Source: Janthinobacterium sp. 67
Lineage (GTDB): Bacteria; Pseudomonadota; Gammaproteobacteria; Burkholderiales; Burkholderiaceae_D
Length of the DNA: 64,000 bases
Direction: 5' to 3'
Assembly: GCF_002797895.1 (NCBI RefSeq)
Contig: NZ_PGES01000001.1
Span: 1,178,001-1,242,000, forward strand
Below are positions 18,868 to 28,489 of the stretch, piece by piece (the stretch's first letter is position 1; every line of letters begins with the position of its first letter). The position numbers and the translations under genes are program-made. The notes beneath the pieces were generated by a model, which did no database searches, had not been told where the DNA came from, and saw only the letters and a program-made list of their open reading frames with translations.

Positions 18868-20972
18868 TTGGCCTTGCCGGCAGATGCCACCTGGTCCAGG
18901 ATATGCTTGGGCACGGCCGCATAGTGCTTGAATTCCATCGTGTACGTGGCGCGGCCTTGGGTCAGCGAACGCAGGGTGGTGGAATAGCCGAACATTTCCG
19001 CCAGCGGCACGAGGGCCTTGACGATGCGGCCCGCGCCGCCGGGGATGTCGTCGACGCCCTGCACCATGCCGCGGCGGGCCGTCAAATCTCCCATGACGTT
19101 GCCCATGAATTCCTCGGGCGTTTCCGCCTCCACCTGCATCATCGGTTCGAGCAGCACGGGATGGGCCTTGCGCATGCCATCCTTGAAGGCGATGGAGCCG
19201 GCCATGCGGAACGCGTTTTCGTTGGAATCGACGTCGTGGTAGGAGCCGAAGGTCAACGTCGCCTTCACATCCACCACGGGATAGCCGGCCAGCACGCCCG
19301 ACTTCAAGGTTTCAACGATGCCCTTGTCGACGGCGGGAATGAATTCGCGCGGCACGACGCCGCCCTTGATGGCGTCGACGAACTGGTAGCCCGTGCCCGG
19401 CTCCAGCGGTTCGAGTTTCAGCACCACGTGGCCGTACTGGCCCCGTCCGCCCGACTGCTTGACGAACTTGCCCTCCACGTCTTCCACCGCGCGCGTGATG
19501 GTTTCGCGGTAAGCCACCTGCGGCTTGCCCACATTCGCTTCCACGCCGAATTCACGGCGCATGCGGTCGACCAGGATTTCCAGGTGCAGTTCGCCCATGC
19601 CCGACATGATGGTCTGGCCCGATTCCTCGTCCGTATGGACCCTGAACGACGGGTCTTCCTGCGCCAGGCGGTTCAGGGCGATGCCCATCTTTTCCTGGTC
19701 AGGCTTGGTCTTCGGTTCGACCGCCTGCGAAATCACGGGTTCCGGGAAGATCATCTTTTCCAGCACGATGATGTGGTCGAGCGCGCACAGGGTGTCGCCC
19801 GTGGTGACGGCTTTCAGGCCCACGGCGGCGGCGATGTCGCCCGCATACACTTCCTTGATTTCCTTGCGCTCGTTCGCATGCATCTGCAGGATGCGCCCCA
19901 GCCGCTCGCGCGCGCTCTTGGTGGGGTTGTAGACCATGTCGCCCGAATTGACCACGCCCGAATACACGCGGAAGAACGTCAGTTGCCCCACGAACGGGTC
20001 CGTCATGATCTTGAAGGCCAGCGCGGAAAAGTGCTCGTCGTCGGCCGGATGGCGCTCCACCTCGTTGTCGTGCTCGTCGTGCCCCATGATGGGCGGCACT
20101 TCCGTCGGCGACGGCAGGTATTCGATGACGGCGTCCAGCATGGCCTGCACGCCCTTGTTTTTGAAAGCGCTGCCGCACAGCATGGGCACGATCTCGTTGC
20201 GGATGGTGCGCGCGCGCAAGGCCTGCTTGAGCTCGGCTTCAGTGAACGTGTCGCCGTTCAGGTAGCGTTCCGTCATCTCCGTGCTGGCTTCGGCAGCGTG
20301 CTCGACCATGTGCTCGTGCCATTCCTGCGCCTGCGCCTGCAACTCGGCGGGAATCTCGCCGTAGCTGAACTGCACGCCCTGGCTGGCGTCGTCCCAGGTG
20401 ATGGCCCGCATTTTCAGCAGGTCGATGACGCCAGTGAAATGCTCTTCGGCGCCGATGGGCAGCTGGATGGGCACGGCCACGCCCTTCAGGCGGTCGGCGA
20501 TCTGCTGGCGCACGCGCAGGAAATCGGCGCCCACCCGGTCCATCTTGTTGATGAAGGCGATGCGCGGCACGTGGTATTTATTGGCTTGCCGCCAGACGGT
20601 TTCCGATTGCGGCTGCACGCCGCCGACGGCATCGTAGACCATCACGGCGCCGTCGAGCACGCGCATCGAGCGTTCGACCTCGATCGTGAAGTCCACGTGG
20701 CCGGGCGTATCGATGATGTTGATCCGGTGTTCGGGGAAGTTGCCGGCCATGCCTTTCCAGAACGCCGTGGTAGCGGCCGAGGTGATGGTGATGCCCCGCT
20801 CCTGCTCCTGCTCCATCCAGTCCATGGTGGCGGCGCCATTGTGCACTTCGCCTATCTTGTGATTCACCCCGGTGTAGAAGAGGATGCGCTCGGTGGTGGT
20901 GGTCTTGCCGGCGTCGATATGGGCGCTGATGCCGATGTTGCGGTAGCGCTCGATAGGTGTTTTGCGGGTCAT
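18864..20972 (-). CDS. fusA: Elongation factor G
   Basis: 702 aa from the ATG at 20972, which has GGAG six bases upstream; a longer frame begins at 20999. EF-G is the GTPase that drives ribosomal translocation and ribosome recycling. Seen: P-loop [15 protein letters not shown], switch [15 protein letters not shown], and the five-domain length. Domain IV and V signatures ([34 protein letters not shown]) are present. It is not beside rpsL, rpsG or tuf, so it is either a second EF-G copy or a relocated one. The stop lies inside an intergenic repeat. Confidence 0.95.
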   Translation of the reverse strand: MTRKTPIERYRNIGISAHIDAGKTTTTERILFYTGVNHKIGEVHNGAATMDWMEQEQERGITITSAATTAFWKGMAGNFPEHRINIIDTPGHVDFTIEVERSMRVLDGAVMVYDAVGGVQPQSETVWRQANKYHVPRIAFINKMDRVGADFLRVRQQIADRLKGVAVPIQLPIGAEEHFTGVIDLLKMRAITWDDASQGVQFSYGEIPAELQAQAQEWHEHMVEHAAEASTEMTERYLNGDTFTEAELKQALRARTIRNEIVPMLCGSAFKNKGVQAMLDAVIEYLPSPTEVPPIMGHDEHDNEVERHPADDEHFSALAFKIMTDPFVGQLTFFRVYSGVVNSGDMVYNPTKSARERLGRILQMHANERKEIKEVYAGDIAAAVGLKAVTTGDTLCALDHIIVLEKMIFPEPVISQAVEPKTKPDQEKMGIALNRLAQEDPSFRVHTDEESGQTIMSGMGELHLEILVDRMRREFGVEANVGKPQVAYRETITRAVEDVEGKFVKQSGGRGQYGHVVLKLEPLEPGTGYQFVDAIKGGVVPREFIPAVDKGIVETLKSGVLAGYPVVDVKATLTFGSYHDVDSNENAFRMAGSIAFKDGMRKAHPVLLEPMMQVEAETPEEFMGNVMGDLTARRGMVQGVDDIPGGAGRIVKALVPLAEMFGYSTTLRSLTQGRATYTMEFKHYAAVPKHILDQVASAGKAK

Positions 20973-21228
20973 CACAATCTCCATGGCTAGCCCCGGCACG
21001 ACTGGATTTGCGCCGGTTTTCCAGTGTAGCAGACATCGATTTTGGCGGCAGAGAGTGACCGGTTTTTACCAGGCATACAACACCGACATTCGCGCGCACG
21101 GTAGGCGCGCAGGATATATGGCGGATTCAGCTATACTTTCCTATCAATTAATTCAACAAACATTAACCAAAATCAAGACGCATCCCGAATAACCGGGGTA
21201 CGCACCGAACGATATTCCCTCACATCCT

Positions 21229-22347
21229 ATGACGACCCAACTAAAAAAAATAATCCTCACTTCCCTGTTGGCATCACCGGCGCTGGGCATGGCCGGCGAA
21301 CTGGAGCAGCAAATGCAGCGTTGCGCCGTGCTCGGTGACGCCAGCGCCCGCCTGGGCTGCTTCGATACCCTGGCCAAGGCGGCGGAAAAAGCCACCATCG
21401 CCGCCGGCGGCGATCCCGTCACTGCGGCCGTCACCTTGGCGGCCGCCGCCGAGGTCGCGCCCTTCACGCCGGTCAGCCCGCCTGGCGTGGCCACGCCGGA
21501 AGCCGTCAACGCGGCTATTCCCGCCGTCGCTCAGGCTGGCGCGGCGCCGCCGGAAGCACCGATTTCGCGCACGCAGCAATCGTGGGAACTCAACGAAGCT
21601 TCGAAGCGTGGCCTGTTCAATTTCCGCCCGCACCGCGACACCTATCTGCTGCTGGCCAATTACAGCGACGCCTCGAACGATGAACCGTTCCAGGATTTCA
21701 CGCCGGCCGGCATCAAGAGCCAGCACGTGGAATTGACGTTCCAGCTGAGCTTCAAGATGAAGATGCTGGAAGATATCGCCGGCACGCCCATCGACATGTG
21801 GTTCGGCTACACGCAGCAAAGTTTCTGGCAGGCGTATAACCGCAAGGCGTCGAGCCCCTTCCGCGAGACCAACTATCAGCCGGAACTGATGCTGGTCATG
21901 CCGATCAACAAGAACTTCGCGGGCGTGGAATTCAATTACCTGAACTTCGGCCTCGTGCACCAGTCCAACGGTCAGACGTCGACCCTGTCGCGCAGCTGGA
22001 ACCGCGTGTATGCGGAGCTGGGCATGGAAAAAGACAACCTGGCCGTCACGGCCCGCGTCTGGCACCGTCTCGACAATAGCGCCGTCGACAATGACAATAT
22101 CGACATCATCGATTACATGGGGCATGGCGACTTGCGCCTGAGCTACCGCAACAAGGGCCACGAATACGCCGTGACGGCGCGCCGCAATTTCAGCAAGAAG
22201 CATGGCTCCATGCAGGCCAGCTGGGCCTTCCCATTGAAGGCCAACCTGAAAGGCTATTTGCAACTGTTCTCGGGCTATGGCCAGAGCCTGATCGACTATA
22301 ACTATTCGCAGAAATCGATAGGCGCCGGTTTCATGGTCGACCTGTAA
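21229..22347 (+). CDS. pldA: Outer-membrane phospholipase A
   Basis: 372 aa. OMPLA is an outer-membrane beta-barrel that hydrolyses phospholipids misplaced in the outer leaflet, active as a calcium-dependent dimer. Signal peptide (LLASPALGMAG) is followed by a ~110-residue N-terminal extension containing a CAVLGDASARLGCFD segment with two Cys, then the barrel. The catalytic region is NFGLVHQSNGQT (His and Ser two apart) with SWNRVY supplying the Asn. The protein ends in a hydrophobic strand (GAGFMVDL) typical of barrels. A strong terminator follows. Confidence 0.93.
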   Translation: MTTQLKKIILTSLLASPALGMAGELEQQMQRCAVLGDASARLGCFDTLAKAAEKATIAAGGDPVTAAVTLAAAAEVAPFTPVSPPGVATPEAVNAAIPAVAQAGAAPPEAPISRTQQSWELNEASKRGLFNFRPHRDTYLLLANYSDASNDEPFQDFTPAGIKSQHVELTFQLSFKMKMLEDIAGTPIDMWFGYTQQSFWQAYNRKASSPFRETNYQPELMLVMPINKNFAGVEFNYLNFGLVHQSNGQTSTLSRSWNRVYAELGMEKDNLAVTARVWHRLDNSAVDNDNIDIIDYMGHGDLRLSYRNKGHEYAVTARRNFSKKHGSMQASWAFPLKANLKGYLQLFSGYGQSLIDYNYSQKSIGAGFMVDL

Positions 22348-22366
22348 GCAAGGCAGCAGCAAAAAT

Positions 22367-22395
22367 GAAAATGGCGCCGAGGGGCGCCATTTTTC
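22367..22395 (+). terminator. Rho-independent terminator after pldA
   Basis: AAATGGCGCC and GGCGCCATTT form a 10-bp stem with a 5-base loop, followed by T residues, 20 bases after the pldA stop. Confidence 0.85.
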
Positions 22396-22411
22396 ATGGG
22401 GACTATCCGCT

Positions 22412-22593
22412 TTAGTGCCGCCCGCCGCCCAGCACGCGGGCCGGCAGCATGACGATGGCGCGCAGCAATTCGAACACGCCTTCCACGCCGATGCCGATCA
22501 GGCGGAATGGCAGCAACAGCAGCCAGGCCAGCGGATACAGCACGAGGGCCAGCACACGAGCAAGAGCAGCAGCCACAGCACGAATCCCAGCAT
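22412..22593 (-). pseudogene. Small hydrophobic membrane protein, apparently frameshifted
   Basis: From the ATG at 22593 (preceded by GGGGGAC) the frame reads MLGFVLWLLLLLVCWP and then degenerates. A different frame continues LALVLYPLAWLLLLPFRLIG and VEGVFELLRAIVMLPARVLG to a TAA at 22412. The 182-base span is not a multiple of three. The joined product would be a ~60-residue protein with two hydrophobic segments. A lost base or slipped deletion between CTGGCC-like repeats, or a sequencing error, would explain it. Confidence 0.4.
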
Positions 22594-22756
22594 TGCGTCC
22601 CCCTAGAATGAAATGTGCGGAACAAGCCGTGCTTGCCCCGCTACCGTGACGCCACTCTATGCAAGCGCCGCCACGGCGGCAATGGCCATGCGATGAACTG
22701 CGTGCTGGGGAGATGAACGGTACAAAAACGGGAATGAACGGTGGCGGGCGGGCAGC

Positions 22757-23005
22757 TTATTGGCCGACGCAAATTACTTTCGTGACGTACTCGTGCGCAT
22801 TCGGTTTCTTGCTGGTGGCCCATTTGATGGCCTGGTTGGCATCTTCGATGGTCATGACGGTGGCCTTGTCCTTGGACTTGATGAAAGACACGCCTTCAAA
22901 CACGCCTTCCTTGCTGCGCATTACCTTGGCAAACACGGGCGGCCTGGTCTCGCCGTCGCTGATTTTGTTCTGTTGCACGAGGTAACGCTGATCGATCTGT
23001 TCCAT
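22757..23005 (-). CDS. Small conserved-looking hypothetical protein
   Basis: 82 aa, not recognised. Mixed alpha/beta and basic, with no signal peptide: MEQIDQRYLVQQNKISDGET, then VRSKE-like charged turns and a C-terminal YVTKVICVG strand. Codon usage fits a real gene. The ribosome binding site is weak. It is co-directional with the downstream methyltransferase but separated by ~100 bp containing a hairpin, so probably a separate transcript. Confidence 0.55.
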   Translation of the reverse strand: MEQIDQRYLVQQNKISDGETRPPVFAKVMRSKEGVFEGVSFIKSKDKATVMTIEDANQAIKWATSKKPNAHEYVTKVICVGQ

Positions 23006-23056
23006 GATAGTAAAGCTGTCCGGTGGGTAAAAGACGAAATATACCCTGAATGGACA

Positions 23057-23086
23057 AACGCCGCAGGATGAAATCGCTGCGGCGTT
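23057..23086 (-). terminator. Hairpin after the methyltransferase gene
   Basis: AACGCCGCAG and CTGCGGCGTT form a perfect 10-bp stem with a 10-base loop; the minus-strand transcript then reads TTTGTCC, a short U-tract. It lies 20 bases after the methyltransferase stop. Confidence 0.55.
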
Positions 23087-23105
23087 GCCTATACATTAAC
23101 GGCGC

Positions 23106-24029
23106 TTACGCGTAGACGGCGTTCTGCGTAACAGCTTGCAAAGTCGCGTCATAGATGACCTGGGCGCGGATCGACGCTTCCAGCGAAGGAATCGAGCCGC
23201 CGGCGCGGTACTGGAAGCTCACTTGCAGCACGTCGCCCGCCTTCACGGCCACCGGCGTGGCCAGCGGCAAGCACATGTAGTGGTTCAGCCAGTCGATGGT
23301 GGTCGAGCGCTCGGGCACGACGGCCAGGATGTTCTTGGTGACGAAGCGCAAGGCATTCAAGGTGCCGCTGCGCTCGACGACGAACTTGCCGTCGAAGCCG
23401 AACACGCTGTCCGTCGGCTGGCTGAAATCGATGATGCTGTAGACGGACGGCGGCGCCAGCTCCTGCACGCCAGGGTGGATGGCCGTGGTTTCCTGGAATT
23501 GCACGATGGGCGCATAAAAGCCCTCGAAATCGTATTCCTGCTGCATCGGCTGCACGGCCATGATGACGGCTTCGGGCAGGAAGATCGGCAGCGGGCCGCC
23601 AAAGCGGGCCAGGTAGCGGCGCTTGAACGATTCGATCACTTCCACCTGTTTTTCGCGCAGCATGCCGACGTGGATCATTTCGCAGATGACCACGTCGACG
23701 GGCTCGGGCGGCAGGTATTCAAAGGCGTCCGCATGGACGACCTCGACTTTTTCACCGTTGGGATTGAGCGCCAGCATCTTGCGCGCTTCCTTGACCATGT
23801 CCGGATTGAATTCCACGCACCAGACCTTGTCGGCGCGCGCGGCCGCAAACCACGACAGCACCCCCGTGCCGCCGCCCAGCTCCAGCACTTTCATGCCAGG
23901 TTTTACCGCGTAATCGATCGCCGACTTGAACCCGTGCATGCGGTTCTGGTCCATCAACATATTGTGGTGGTAATGGACGGGGATAAATTGCCCCAGGTAA
24001 CAACTCTCGATTTCTCGTTCATTCAGCAT
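23106..24029 (-). CDS. SAM-dependent methyltransferase, PRMT-like
   Basis: 307 aa from the ATG at 24029 (AGAGGACAG upstream); the frame stays open to 24158 without a better start. Motif I is KVLELGGGTGVLSWFAA, then WCVEFNPDMV, the post-I acidic loop, and VICEMIHVGMLREKQ in the place of the double-E loop. The C-terminal half is a beta-barrel-like region as in protein arginine methyltransferases (DWLNHYMCLPLATPVAVKAG). That similarity suggests a protein or class I O/N-methyltransferase acting in the cytoplasm; the substrate is unknown. Transcribed alone. Confidence 0.75.
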   Translation of the reverse strand: MLNEREIESCYLGQFIPVHYHHNMLMDQNRMHGFKSAIDYAVKPGMKVLELGGGTGVLSWFAAARADKVWCVEFNPDMVKEARKMLALNPNGEKVEVVHADAFEYLPPEPVDVVICEMIHVGMLREKQVEVIESFKRRYLARFGGPLPIFLPEAVIMAVQPMQQEYDFEGFYAPIVQFQETTAIHPGVQELAPPSVYSIIDFSQPTDSVFGFDGKFVVERSGTLNALRFVTKNILAVVPERSTTIDWLNHYMCLPLATPVAVKAGDVLQVSFQYRAGGSIPSLEASIRAQVIYDATLQAVTQNAVYA

Positions 24030-24282
24030 GTCTGTCCTCTTGGAGTCTGGCTCCGATGGCCGATCGGTTTTGTCATTCCAGAAAGCAGTGTTATCGCAGG
24101 GGCTGCGCGAGGGGCGGCGACAAACCAGCCGGCGCCTGACGTTGATGTGATTGCCCATGCGAAAAATCTCCTGATTAATGCGACACGATCATTATCGTGA
24201 ATCGGCACGGAGAACAAAGGGCTGAGCTGAGAGGCAATTCCATGCCAGTTTCAGCGCTGGCATGGAAAATATTGCTAGAAAA

Positions 24283-24933
24283 TTACTTTCTGGCCGCGCG
24301 CGCCTTCTGCGCCGCTTCGATGATGGCGACCACGCCAGGCTTGTCGCCGGCCTGGGCGAACTGCGCGGCCGTCCAGCCGTGGTCACTCTTCAGGCTGGCG
24401 TCCGCGCCCCAGGACAGCAGCAGCTTGACGGCGCCTTCCTGCCCTTCGCGGGCGGCAAACATCAGCGGCGTGATGCTGGCGGGCGCGCGCGCGTCGACCG
24501 TCGCCTCGCGGTCCAGCAAGATCTTCATGATGGGCAAGTCGCCCGCCGAGGCCGCATAGTGCAGCGCCGTCCAGCCGCTCTGGTTGACCTTGGCGCCCTT
24601 GGCCAGCAAGGCTTCCACGGCATCCTGCTTGTGTTTGTAGGCGGCCATCATCAGCGCCGTATTGCCGTTCGCCGAACGGGCTTCGATGTCGATGCCGGGC
24701 GCGTCGAGCAGCACCTTGAAAACCCGGTCCGCATCGTCGCGCAAGGCCAGCACGAGGGGAATGTCGCCGCGCTGCGCGTCAGGCTGGTTGGGGTTCATGC
24801 CGTCAAGCAGCATGCTGCGCACGCCGCTGGCGTTGTTGACGGACACGGCGCGGAAGAATGCATCCGGTTCCGGCGCCGCCTGGCTGGTGGTGGCCCAGCA
24901 CAGCAGCATCGCCAGCGCGAGTTTTTTCATCAT
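24283..24933 (-). CDS. Periplasmic ankyrin-repeat protein
   Basis: 216 aa. Signal peptide KKLALAMLLCWATTSQA, then about five ankyrin repeats with the usual DG-TPL or NGNTALMMAAYKHKQDAV pattern (for example WTALHYAASAGDLPIMKILL and ITPLMFAAREGQEGAVKLLL). Ankyrin repeats bind other proteins; an exported copy probably acts in the periplasm. Encoded 16 bases after the tatD-type gene, an order commonly seen after the holB cluster in betaproteobacteria. Function not assigned. Confidence 0.85.
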   Translation of the reverse strand: MMKKLALAMLLCWATTSQAAPEPDAFFRAVSVNNASGVRSMLLDGMNPNQPDAQRGDIPLVLALRDDADRVFKVLLDAPGIDIEARSANGNTALMMAAYKHKQDAVEALLAKGAKVNQSGWTALHYAASAGDLPIMKILLDREATVDARAPASITPLMFAAREGQEGAVKLLLSWGADASLKSDHGWTAAQFAQAGDKPGVVAIIEAAQKARAARK

Positions 24934-24949
24934 GTTTTACCTTAAGAAA

Positions 24950-25729
24950 TTATGGCAACTGATTGAATAATTTAAAGAAATTATCCGTCGTCTGCTGCGC
25001 CACCTGGGCCAGCGGGATACCCTTCAAGGTCGACAGGTATTCCGCCACGTGGGCCACGTAGCCGGGCTCGTTCATGCGGCCGCGGAACGGCACGGGCGCC
25101 AGGTACGGCGAATCCGTCTCGATGAGGATGCGCTCGAGCGGCACTTCCAGCGCCACGGCCTGCAAATCCTTGGCGCTCTTGAACGTGACGATGCCGGAAA
25201 ACGAAATATAAAAACCCATGGCTATGGCGGCGCGCGCCACTTCCAGCGATTCCGTAAAGCAATGCATGACGCCGGCCACGCCGCCGTCCGACACGCCAGC
25301 ACCCTCTTCGCGCATGATGCGTATGGTGTCTTCACTGGCCGCTCTTGTGTGAATAATCAAGGGCTTGCGCGTGATTCTTGAAGCTTTGATGTGAGTGCGA
25401 AAACGCTCGCGCTGCCACTCGAGGTCGCCCGTCAGGCGAAAATAATCGAGGCCCGTCTCGCCGATGGCGATGATCTTCGGGTGGTCGGCCAGCCGGACCA
25501 GGTCTTCCACGGACGGCTCGGGCGTGTCTTCGTAGTCGGGGTGCACGCCGACGGACGCAAAGATATGCGGATACTGCTCGGCCAGAGCCAGCACCTGTGG
25601 AAAGTCCGGCAAGTCGACGGACACGCACAGGGCGTGCGTCACCTTGTTCTCGGCCATCTTGGCGAGGATCTCGGGCATGCGAGCGGCCAGCTCGGGGAAA
25701 TTGATATGGCAATGGGAATCGATATACAT
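24950..25729 (-). CDS. TatD-family metal-dependent DNase
   Basis: 259 aa. A TIM-barrel hydrolase with the TatD metal ligands: YIDSHCHINF, IGETGLDYFR, LIIHTRAA, MHCFTES and ETDSPYLAPVPFRG. TatD proteins are cytoplasmic 3'-5' exonucleases/endonucleases implicated in DNA repair and quality control. Length is normal. It forms a short operon with the ankyrin-repeat gene. Bacteria often carry two or three TatD/YcfH/YjjV paralogues, and this one resembles the YcfH group found near holB, so no symbol is given. Confidence 0.9.
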   Translation of the reverse strand: MYIDSHCHINFPELAARMPEILAKMAENKVTHALCVSVDLPDFPQVLALAEQYPHIFASVGVHPDYEDTPEPSVEDLVRLADHPKIIAIGETGLDYFRLTGDLEWQRERFRTHIKASRITRKPLIIHTRAASEDTIRIMREEGAGVSDGGVAGVMHCFTESLEVARAAIAMGFYISFSGIVTFKSAKDLQAVALEVPLERILIETDSPYLAPVPFRGRMNEPGYVAHVAEYLSTLKGIPLAQVAQQTTDNFFKLFNQLP

Positions 25730-25795
25730 AAGGCGGGATTGTACCGGAGCACGGGAAAACTGGCAGGGGGGAAGGGCACCGCAGTGCCCTGGTGT

Positions 25796-26428
25796 TCACA
25801 GCTGCGACGCGGGGTGTTCCGCGAGCGGCACGAAGTTGCCGGTCGATTCGTCGAGCGCATCGAGGGAGCCGTTCTCGATGTCGTACACCCAGCCGTGCAG
25901 GGTCAGCCGGTGTTGCGCCATGGCCAGGGCCACGGAAGGATGGGTGCGCAGGTTATTGAGTTGCGCCACCACATTGGCGCGCACCATGCCGTCAATGCGC
26001 GACTGTTCCGTCGGATGGTCGACCGATTCGTTGATCATGCGCGCCGCGTCGGCATGGTGCAGCCAGCTGCGCACGGCCGGCATGTGGTCGAGGCAGGCGC
26101 AGGTGGCGATCGCCTTCATCGCGCCGCAATCGGAATGGCCGCAAATGACGATGTCGCTCACGTTCAAGGCGGACACGGCAAATTCGACCGTGGCGCTGAC
26201 ACCGCCCGGCTCCGGTCCGTATGACGGCACGATGTTGCCCGCGTTGCGGATCACGAAGAGTTCGCCCGGTTCGCGCTGCGTCACCAGTTCCGGCACCATG
26301 CGGCTGTCCGAGCAGGAAATGAACAGGGCCTTCGGGGTTTGTCCCGTGGCCAGGGTCTTGAACAACTCGCGGCGCTCAGGAAAAACCTCTTTTTGGAAGC
26401 GTAGGAATCCAGCAATAATGTCGCGCAT
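25796..26428 (-). CDS. can: Beta-class carbonic anhydrase
   Basis: 210 aa. Interconverts CO2 and bicarbonate for carboxylation reactions in the cytoplasm. The zinc ligands are seen in [14 protein letters not shown] (Cys, and the Asp-Arg dyad) and [13 protein letters not shown] (His and Cys). The order of motifs and the length match the CynT/Can group. It lies between the tatD gene and a VOC gene and all run leftward, with gaps of about 60 bp. Which of the CynT and Can subgroups it belongs to is not decided. Confidence 0.92.
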   Translation of the reverse strand: MRDIIAGFLRFQKEVFPERRELFKTLATGQTPKALFISCSDSRMVPELVTQREPGELFVIRNAGNIVPSYGPEPGGVSATVEFAVSALNVSDIVICGHSDCGAMKAIATCACLDHMPAVRSWLHHADAARMINESVDHPTEQSRIDGMVRANVVAQLNNLRTHPSVALAMAQHRLTLHGWVYDIENGSLDALDESTGNFVPLAEHPASQL

Positions 26429-26484
26429 AGTAAATAGGGATCGTTATCTGAGCCGATATTATCGCTGAATGACGCCTGGCTTGC

Positions 26485-26871
26485 CTACTGACCCTGTGGC
26501 GGCTGCCACAGCTCCACCTTGTTGCCCTCGGGATCGATGACCCAGCCGAACTGGCCGTATTCCGAATCGGGCGCCTTATCGAGTACCTCGCAGCCTTCGT
26601 CGCGCAAGGCTTGCAGCAGCGCGTCGAGATCATCGACCCGGTAATTGATCATGAACGGCGCCTTGCCGGGCAGGAATTGCTCGCTATCCCTGGCTGCCAC
26701 CGACCAGATGGTGCTGCCTGCCGAGGGCTGGCCGTCCGCATCCGTCCAACTGAAGGCGGCGCCGCCCCAGGGCTGCACGTCCAGGCCCAGGTGGCGCTGG
26801 TACCAGGCGCGTAGCGCGGCCGGGTCTTGCGCCTGGAAAAAGATGCCGCCGATACCAGTGACTCGTTTCAT
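26485..26871 (-). CDS. VOC-family (glyoxalase-like) protein
   Basis: 128 aa from the ATG at 26871, preceded by AAGGAGG. The vicinal-oxygen-chelate fold has two beta-alpha-beta-beta-beta units: GIGGIFFQAQDPAALRAWYQ and MINYRVDDLDALLQALRDEG, ending in FGWVIDPEGNKVELWQPP. VOC proteins include glyoxalases, dioxygenases and resistance proteins. The fold's usual metal ligands are only partly clear here, and no substrate can be named. The single gene stands between the carbonic anhydrase and a divergent small gene. Confidence 0.85.
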   Translation of the reverse strand: MKRVTGIGGIFFQAQDPAALRAWYQRHLGLDVQPWGGAAFSWTDADGQPSAGSTIWSVAARDSEQFLPGKAPFMINYRVDDLDALLQALRDEGCEVLDKAPDSEYGQFGWVIDPEGNKVELWQPPQGQ

Positions 26872-27022
26872 GCACGCCTCCTTGCTGTCGATTGACTGAC
26901 TGTAACACCAGGGACCGGGCGTAGCAAACGGACCCGTTCGGTAGGCAAGAACGTTATCAAGATGTATAGTGGCTTGCCGGTACGCAACCATGGGGTTGCG
27001 TGCGGATACACGGAGAGCGTTC

Positions 27023-27382
27023 ATGCTGAAAGTTGTTGGTCCTTTGACACTGCTGGTCTGCCTGGTCTTGACAGGCCCTGCCCATGCGCAGGATAAACGC
27101 GACGCGCCCAAGGTTATCCCCGAGGCCGGCTTGTGCGCGCCCGTGTGTGCGTCGGCACGCCAGGAATGCCGTGCGCAAGTGCAGCAAGCAACGGAAGACG
27201 ATACCAGCCCCATGCTGACGATGAAGCCAAGCAGCAATCCCTACGCTGCCGCGAGCAGGGAAACGGGAGCCCAGTCGCAGCAGTTGCAACCGACGCAAGC
27301 CCAGGCCTTCCGTGCCCGGCGCGCCGAACGCCAGCAAGCCTGTGAAGTGCAATACCGCAGTTGCACGCGCGCCTGCGGTTAA
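27023..27382 (+). CDS. Small secreted Cys-rich hypothetical protein
   Basis: 119 aa from the ATG at 27023 (GGAGAG upstream). Signal peptide VVGPLTLLVCLVLTGPAHAQ predicts a periplasmic protein. The mature part has Cys pairs at both ends (LCAPVCASARQEC; ACEVQYRSCTRAC) flanking a Gln/Ser-rich linker, which suggests two small disulfide hairpins. No family recognised. Divergent from the VOC gene and convergent with holB. Confidence 0.7.
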   Translation: MLKVVGPLTLLVCLVLTGPAHAQDKRDAPKVIPEAGLCAPVCASARQECRAQVQQATEDDTSPMLTMKPSSNPYAAASRETGAQSQQLQPTQAQAFRARRAERQQACEVQYRSCTRACG

Positions 27383-27445
27383 GTCATTCCAATCGGCTCA
27401 AGAACCGCATAATCTGGATTAACTTGATAACGCAAGCGCTTGATT

Positions 27446-28474
27446 TTATTGGCAACTTGAAGCGTAATCGAGCAGCATATCTTCCAGGAACAGCTTGGGC
27501 GACAAGGGGTGCTCGGCAATTGCCCGGCGCTCGTTCGCTGCCTTGATGGCGGCCATCAGACGGCTCACGTTGATGCGTCCTGCCAAGGCTTCCAGTTCGC
27601 GCCGGTGGCGCGGGTAGTAGCGGATGGTGCCCGACAGCTTGACGGAAAACACGTCGTACAGCCAGCGCTGCAGCGATGCCACCAGCGGCGCCAGCGGCGC
27701 CTTCTGCAATTTGTCCGCCGCCTTCAGGGCCGCTTCCACGCCGGGATTGGCCAGCACCTGCAGCAATTGTTCCGTTTCCTCGCGGCCGCCCGATTCGGAC
27801 TGGGCCAGCGCGGCCAGCGGCGCGCCGCCCTGCTCGCGCAGCCAGCTGTCCGCATCGTTCAAGCCTTGCTGCTTGAGCCAAGTCAAGGCTTGCTCGTGGC
27901 TAGGCATGGGCAAGGCAAATTTGCGGCAGCGCGACAAGATGGTTGGCAGCAAGCGGTCCAGGCTGTTCGAGGCCAGCAGGAACAAGGTGCCCGGCGGCGG
28001 CTCTTCCAGGGTTTTCAGCAAGGCGTTCGACGCGGGCGTATTGAGCGCCTCGGCCGGATACAGCACCACCACGCGCAAGCCCTGGCGGTGCGTGGAAATG
28101 TTCATGAAGTCGGCCAGGTTGCGGATCTGCTCGATCTTGATGTCTTTCGACGGCGTCTTGGTCTTGGCGCTTTTCTTGGCACCTTCGCCCTCTTCGCCCT
28201 CGTCGGCCACCTCGTCTTCCAGCGCTTCCGGACGGACCCGGCGGTAATCGGGATGGTTGCCCTGGCTAAACCAGCCGCACGAGGCGCAAGCGCCGCAGGC
28301 ATGGCCGTCGGCGCGCACGTCTTCGCACAGCAGCGCTTGCGCAAAATGCTCGATGAAGTCGGCCTTGCCGATGCCCTGCGCGCCATGGAACAAAATGGCG
28401 TGCGGCATGCGCGGGCGCAAGGCTTGCAATTGCTGCCAGGCGTCCTGTTGCCATGGATAGAGAGAACTGGTCAT
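27446..28474 (-). CDS. holB: DNA polymerase III subunit delta'
   Basis: 342 aa. Part of the clamp-loader complex that opens the beta sliding clamp. The AAA+ fold shows the Walker A region FHGAQGIGKADFIEHF, a four-Cys zinc module (CEDVRADGHACGACASCGWF) and the sensor segment LEEPPPGTLFLLAS. A Lys-rich insert (EGEGAKKSAKTKTPSKD) follows the zinc module. Downstream of tmk by 15 bases, in the widely conserved mltG-tmk-holB order. In many relatives a PilZ gene and tatD follow; here other genes intervene. Confidence 0.95.
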   Translation of the reverse strand: MTSSLYPWQQDAWQQLQALRPRMPHAILFHGAQGIGKADFIEHFAQALLCEDVRADGHACGACASCGWFSQGNHPDYRRVRPEALEDEVADEGEEGEGAKKSAKTKTPSKDIKIEQIRNLADFMNISTHRQGLRVVVLYPAEALNTPASNALLKTLEEPPPGTLFLLASNSLDRLLPTILSRCRKFALPMPSHEQALTWLKQQGLNDADSWLREQGGAPLAALAQSESGGREETEQLLQVLANPGVEAALKAADKLQKAPLAPLVASLQRWLYDVFSVKLSGTIRYYPRHRRELEALAGRINVSRLMAAIKAANERRAIAEHPLSPKLFLEDMLLDYASSCQ

Positions 28475-28489
28475 TTTATTCTTTGTAAA

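Noticed and set aside
18903..20990. 695-residue open frame on the plus strand opposite EF-G
   Set aside because: It is the antisense shadow of fusA in a GC-rich genome: composition is His/Arg/Val-rich, it has no recognisable motifs, and the minus strand has a full-length EF-G.
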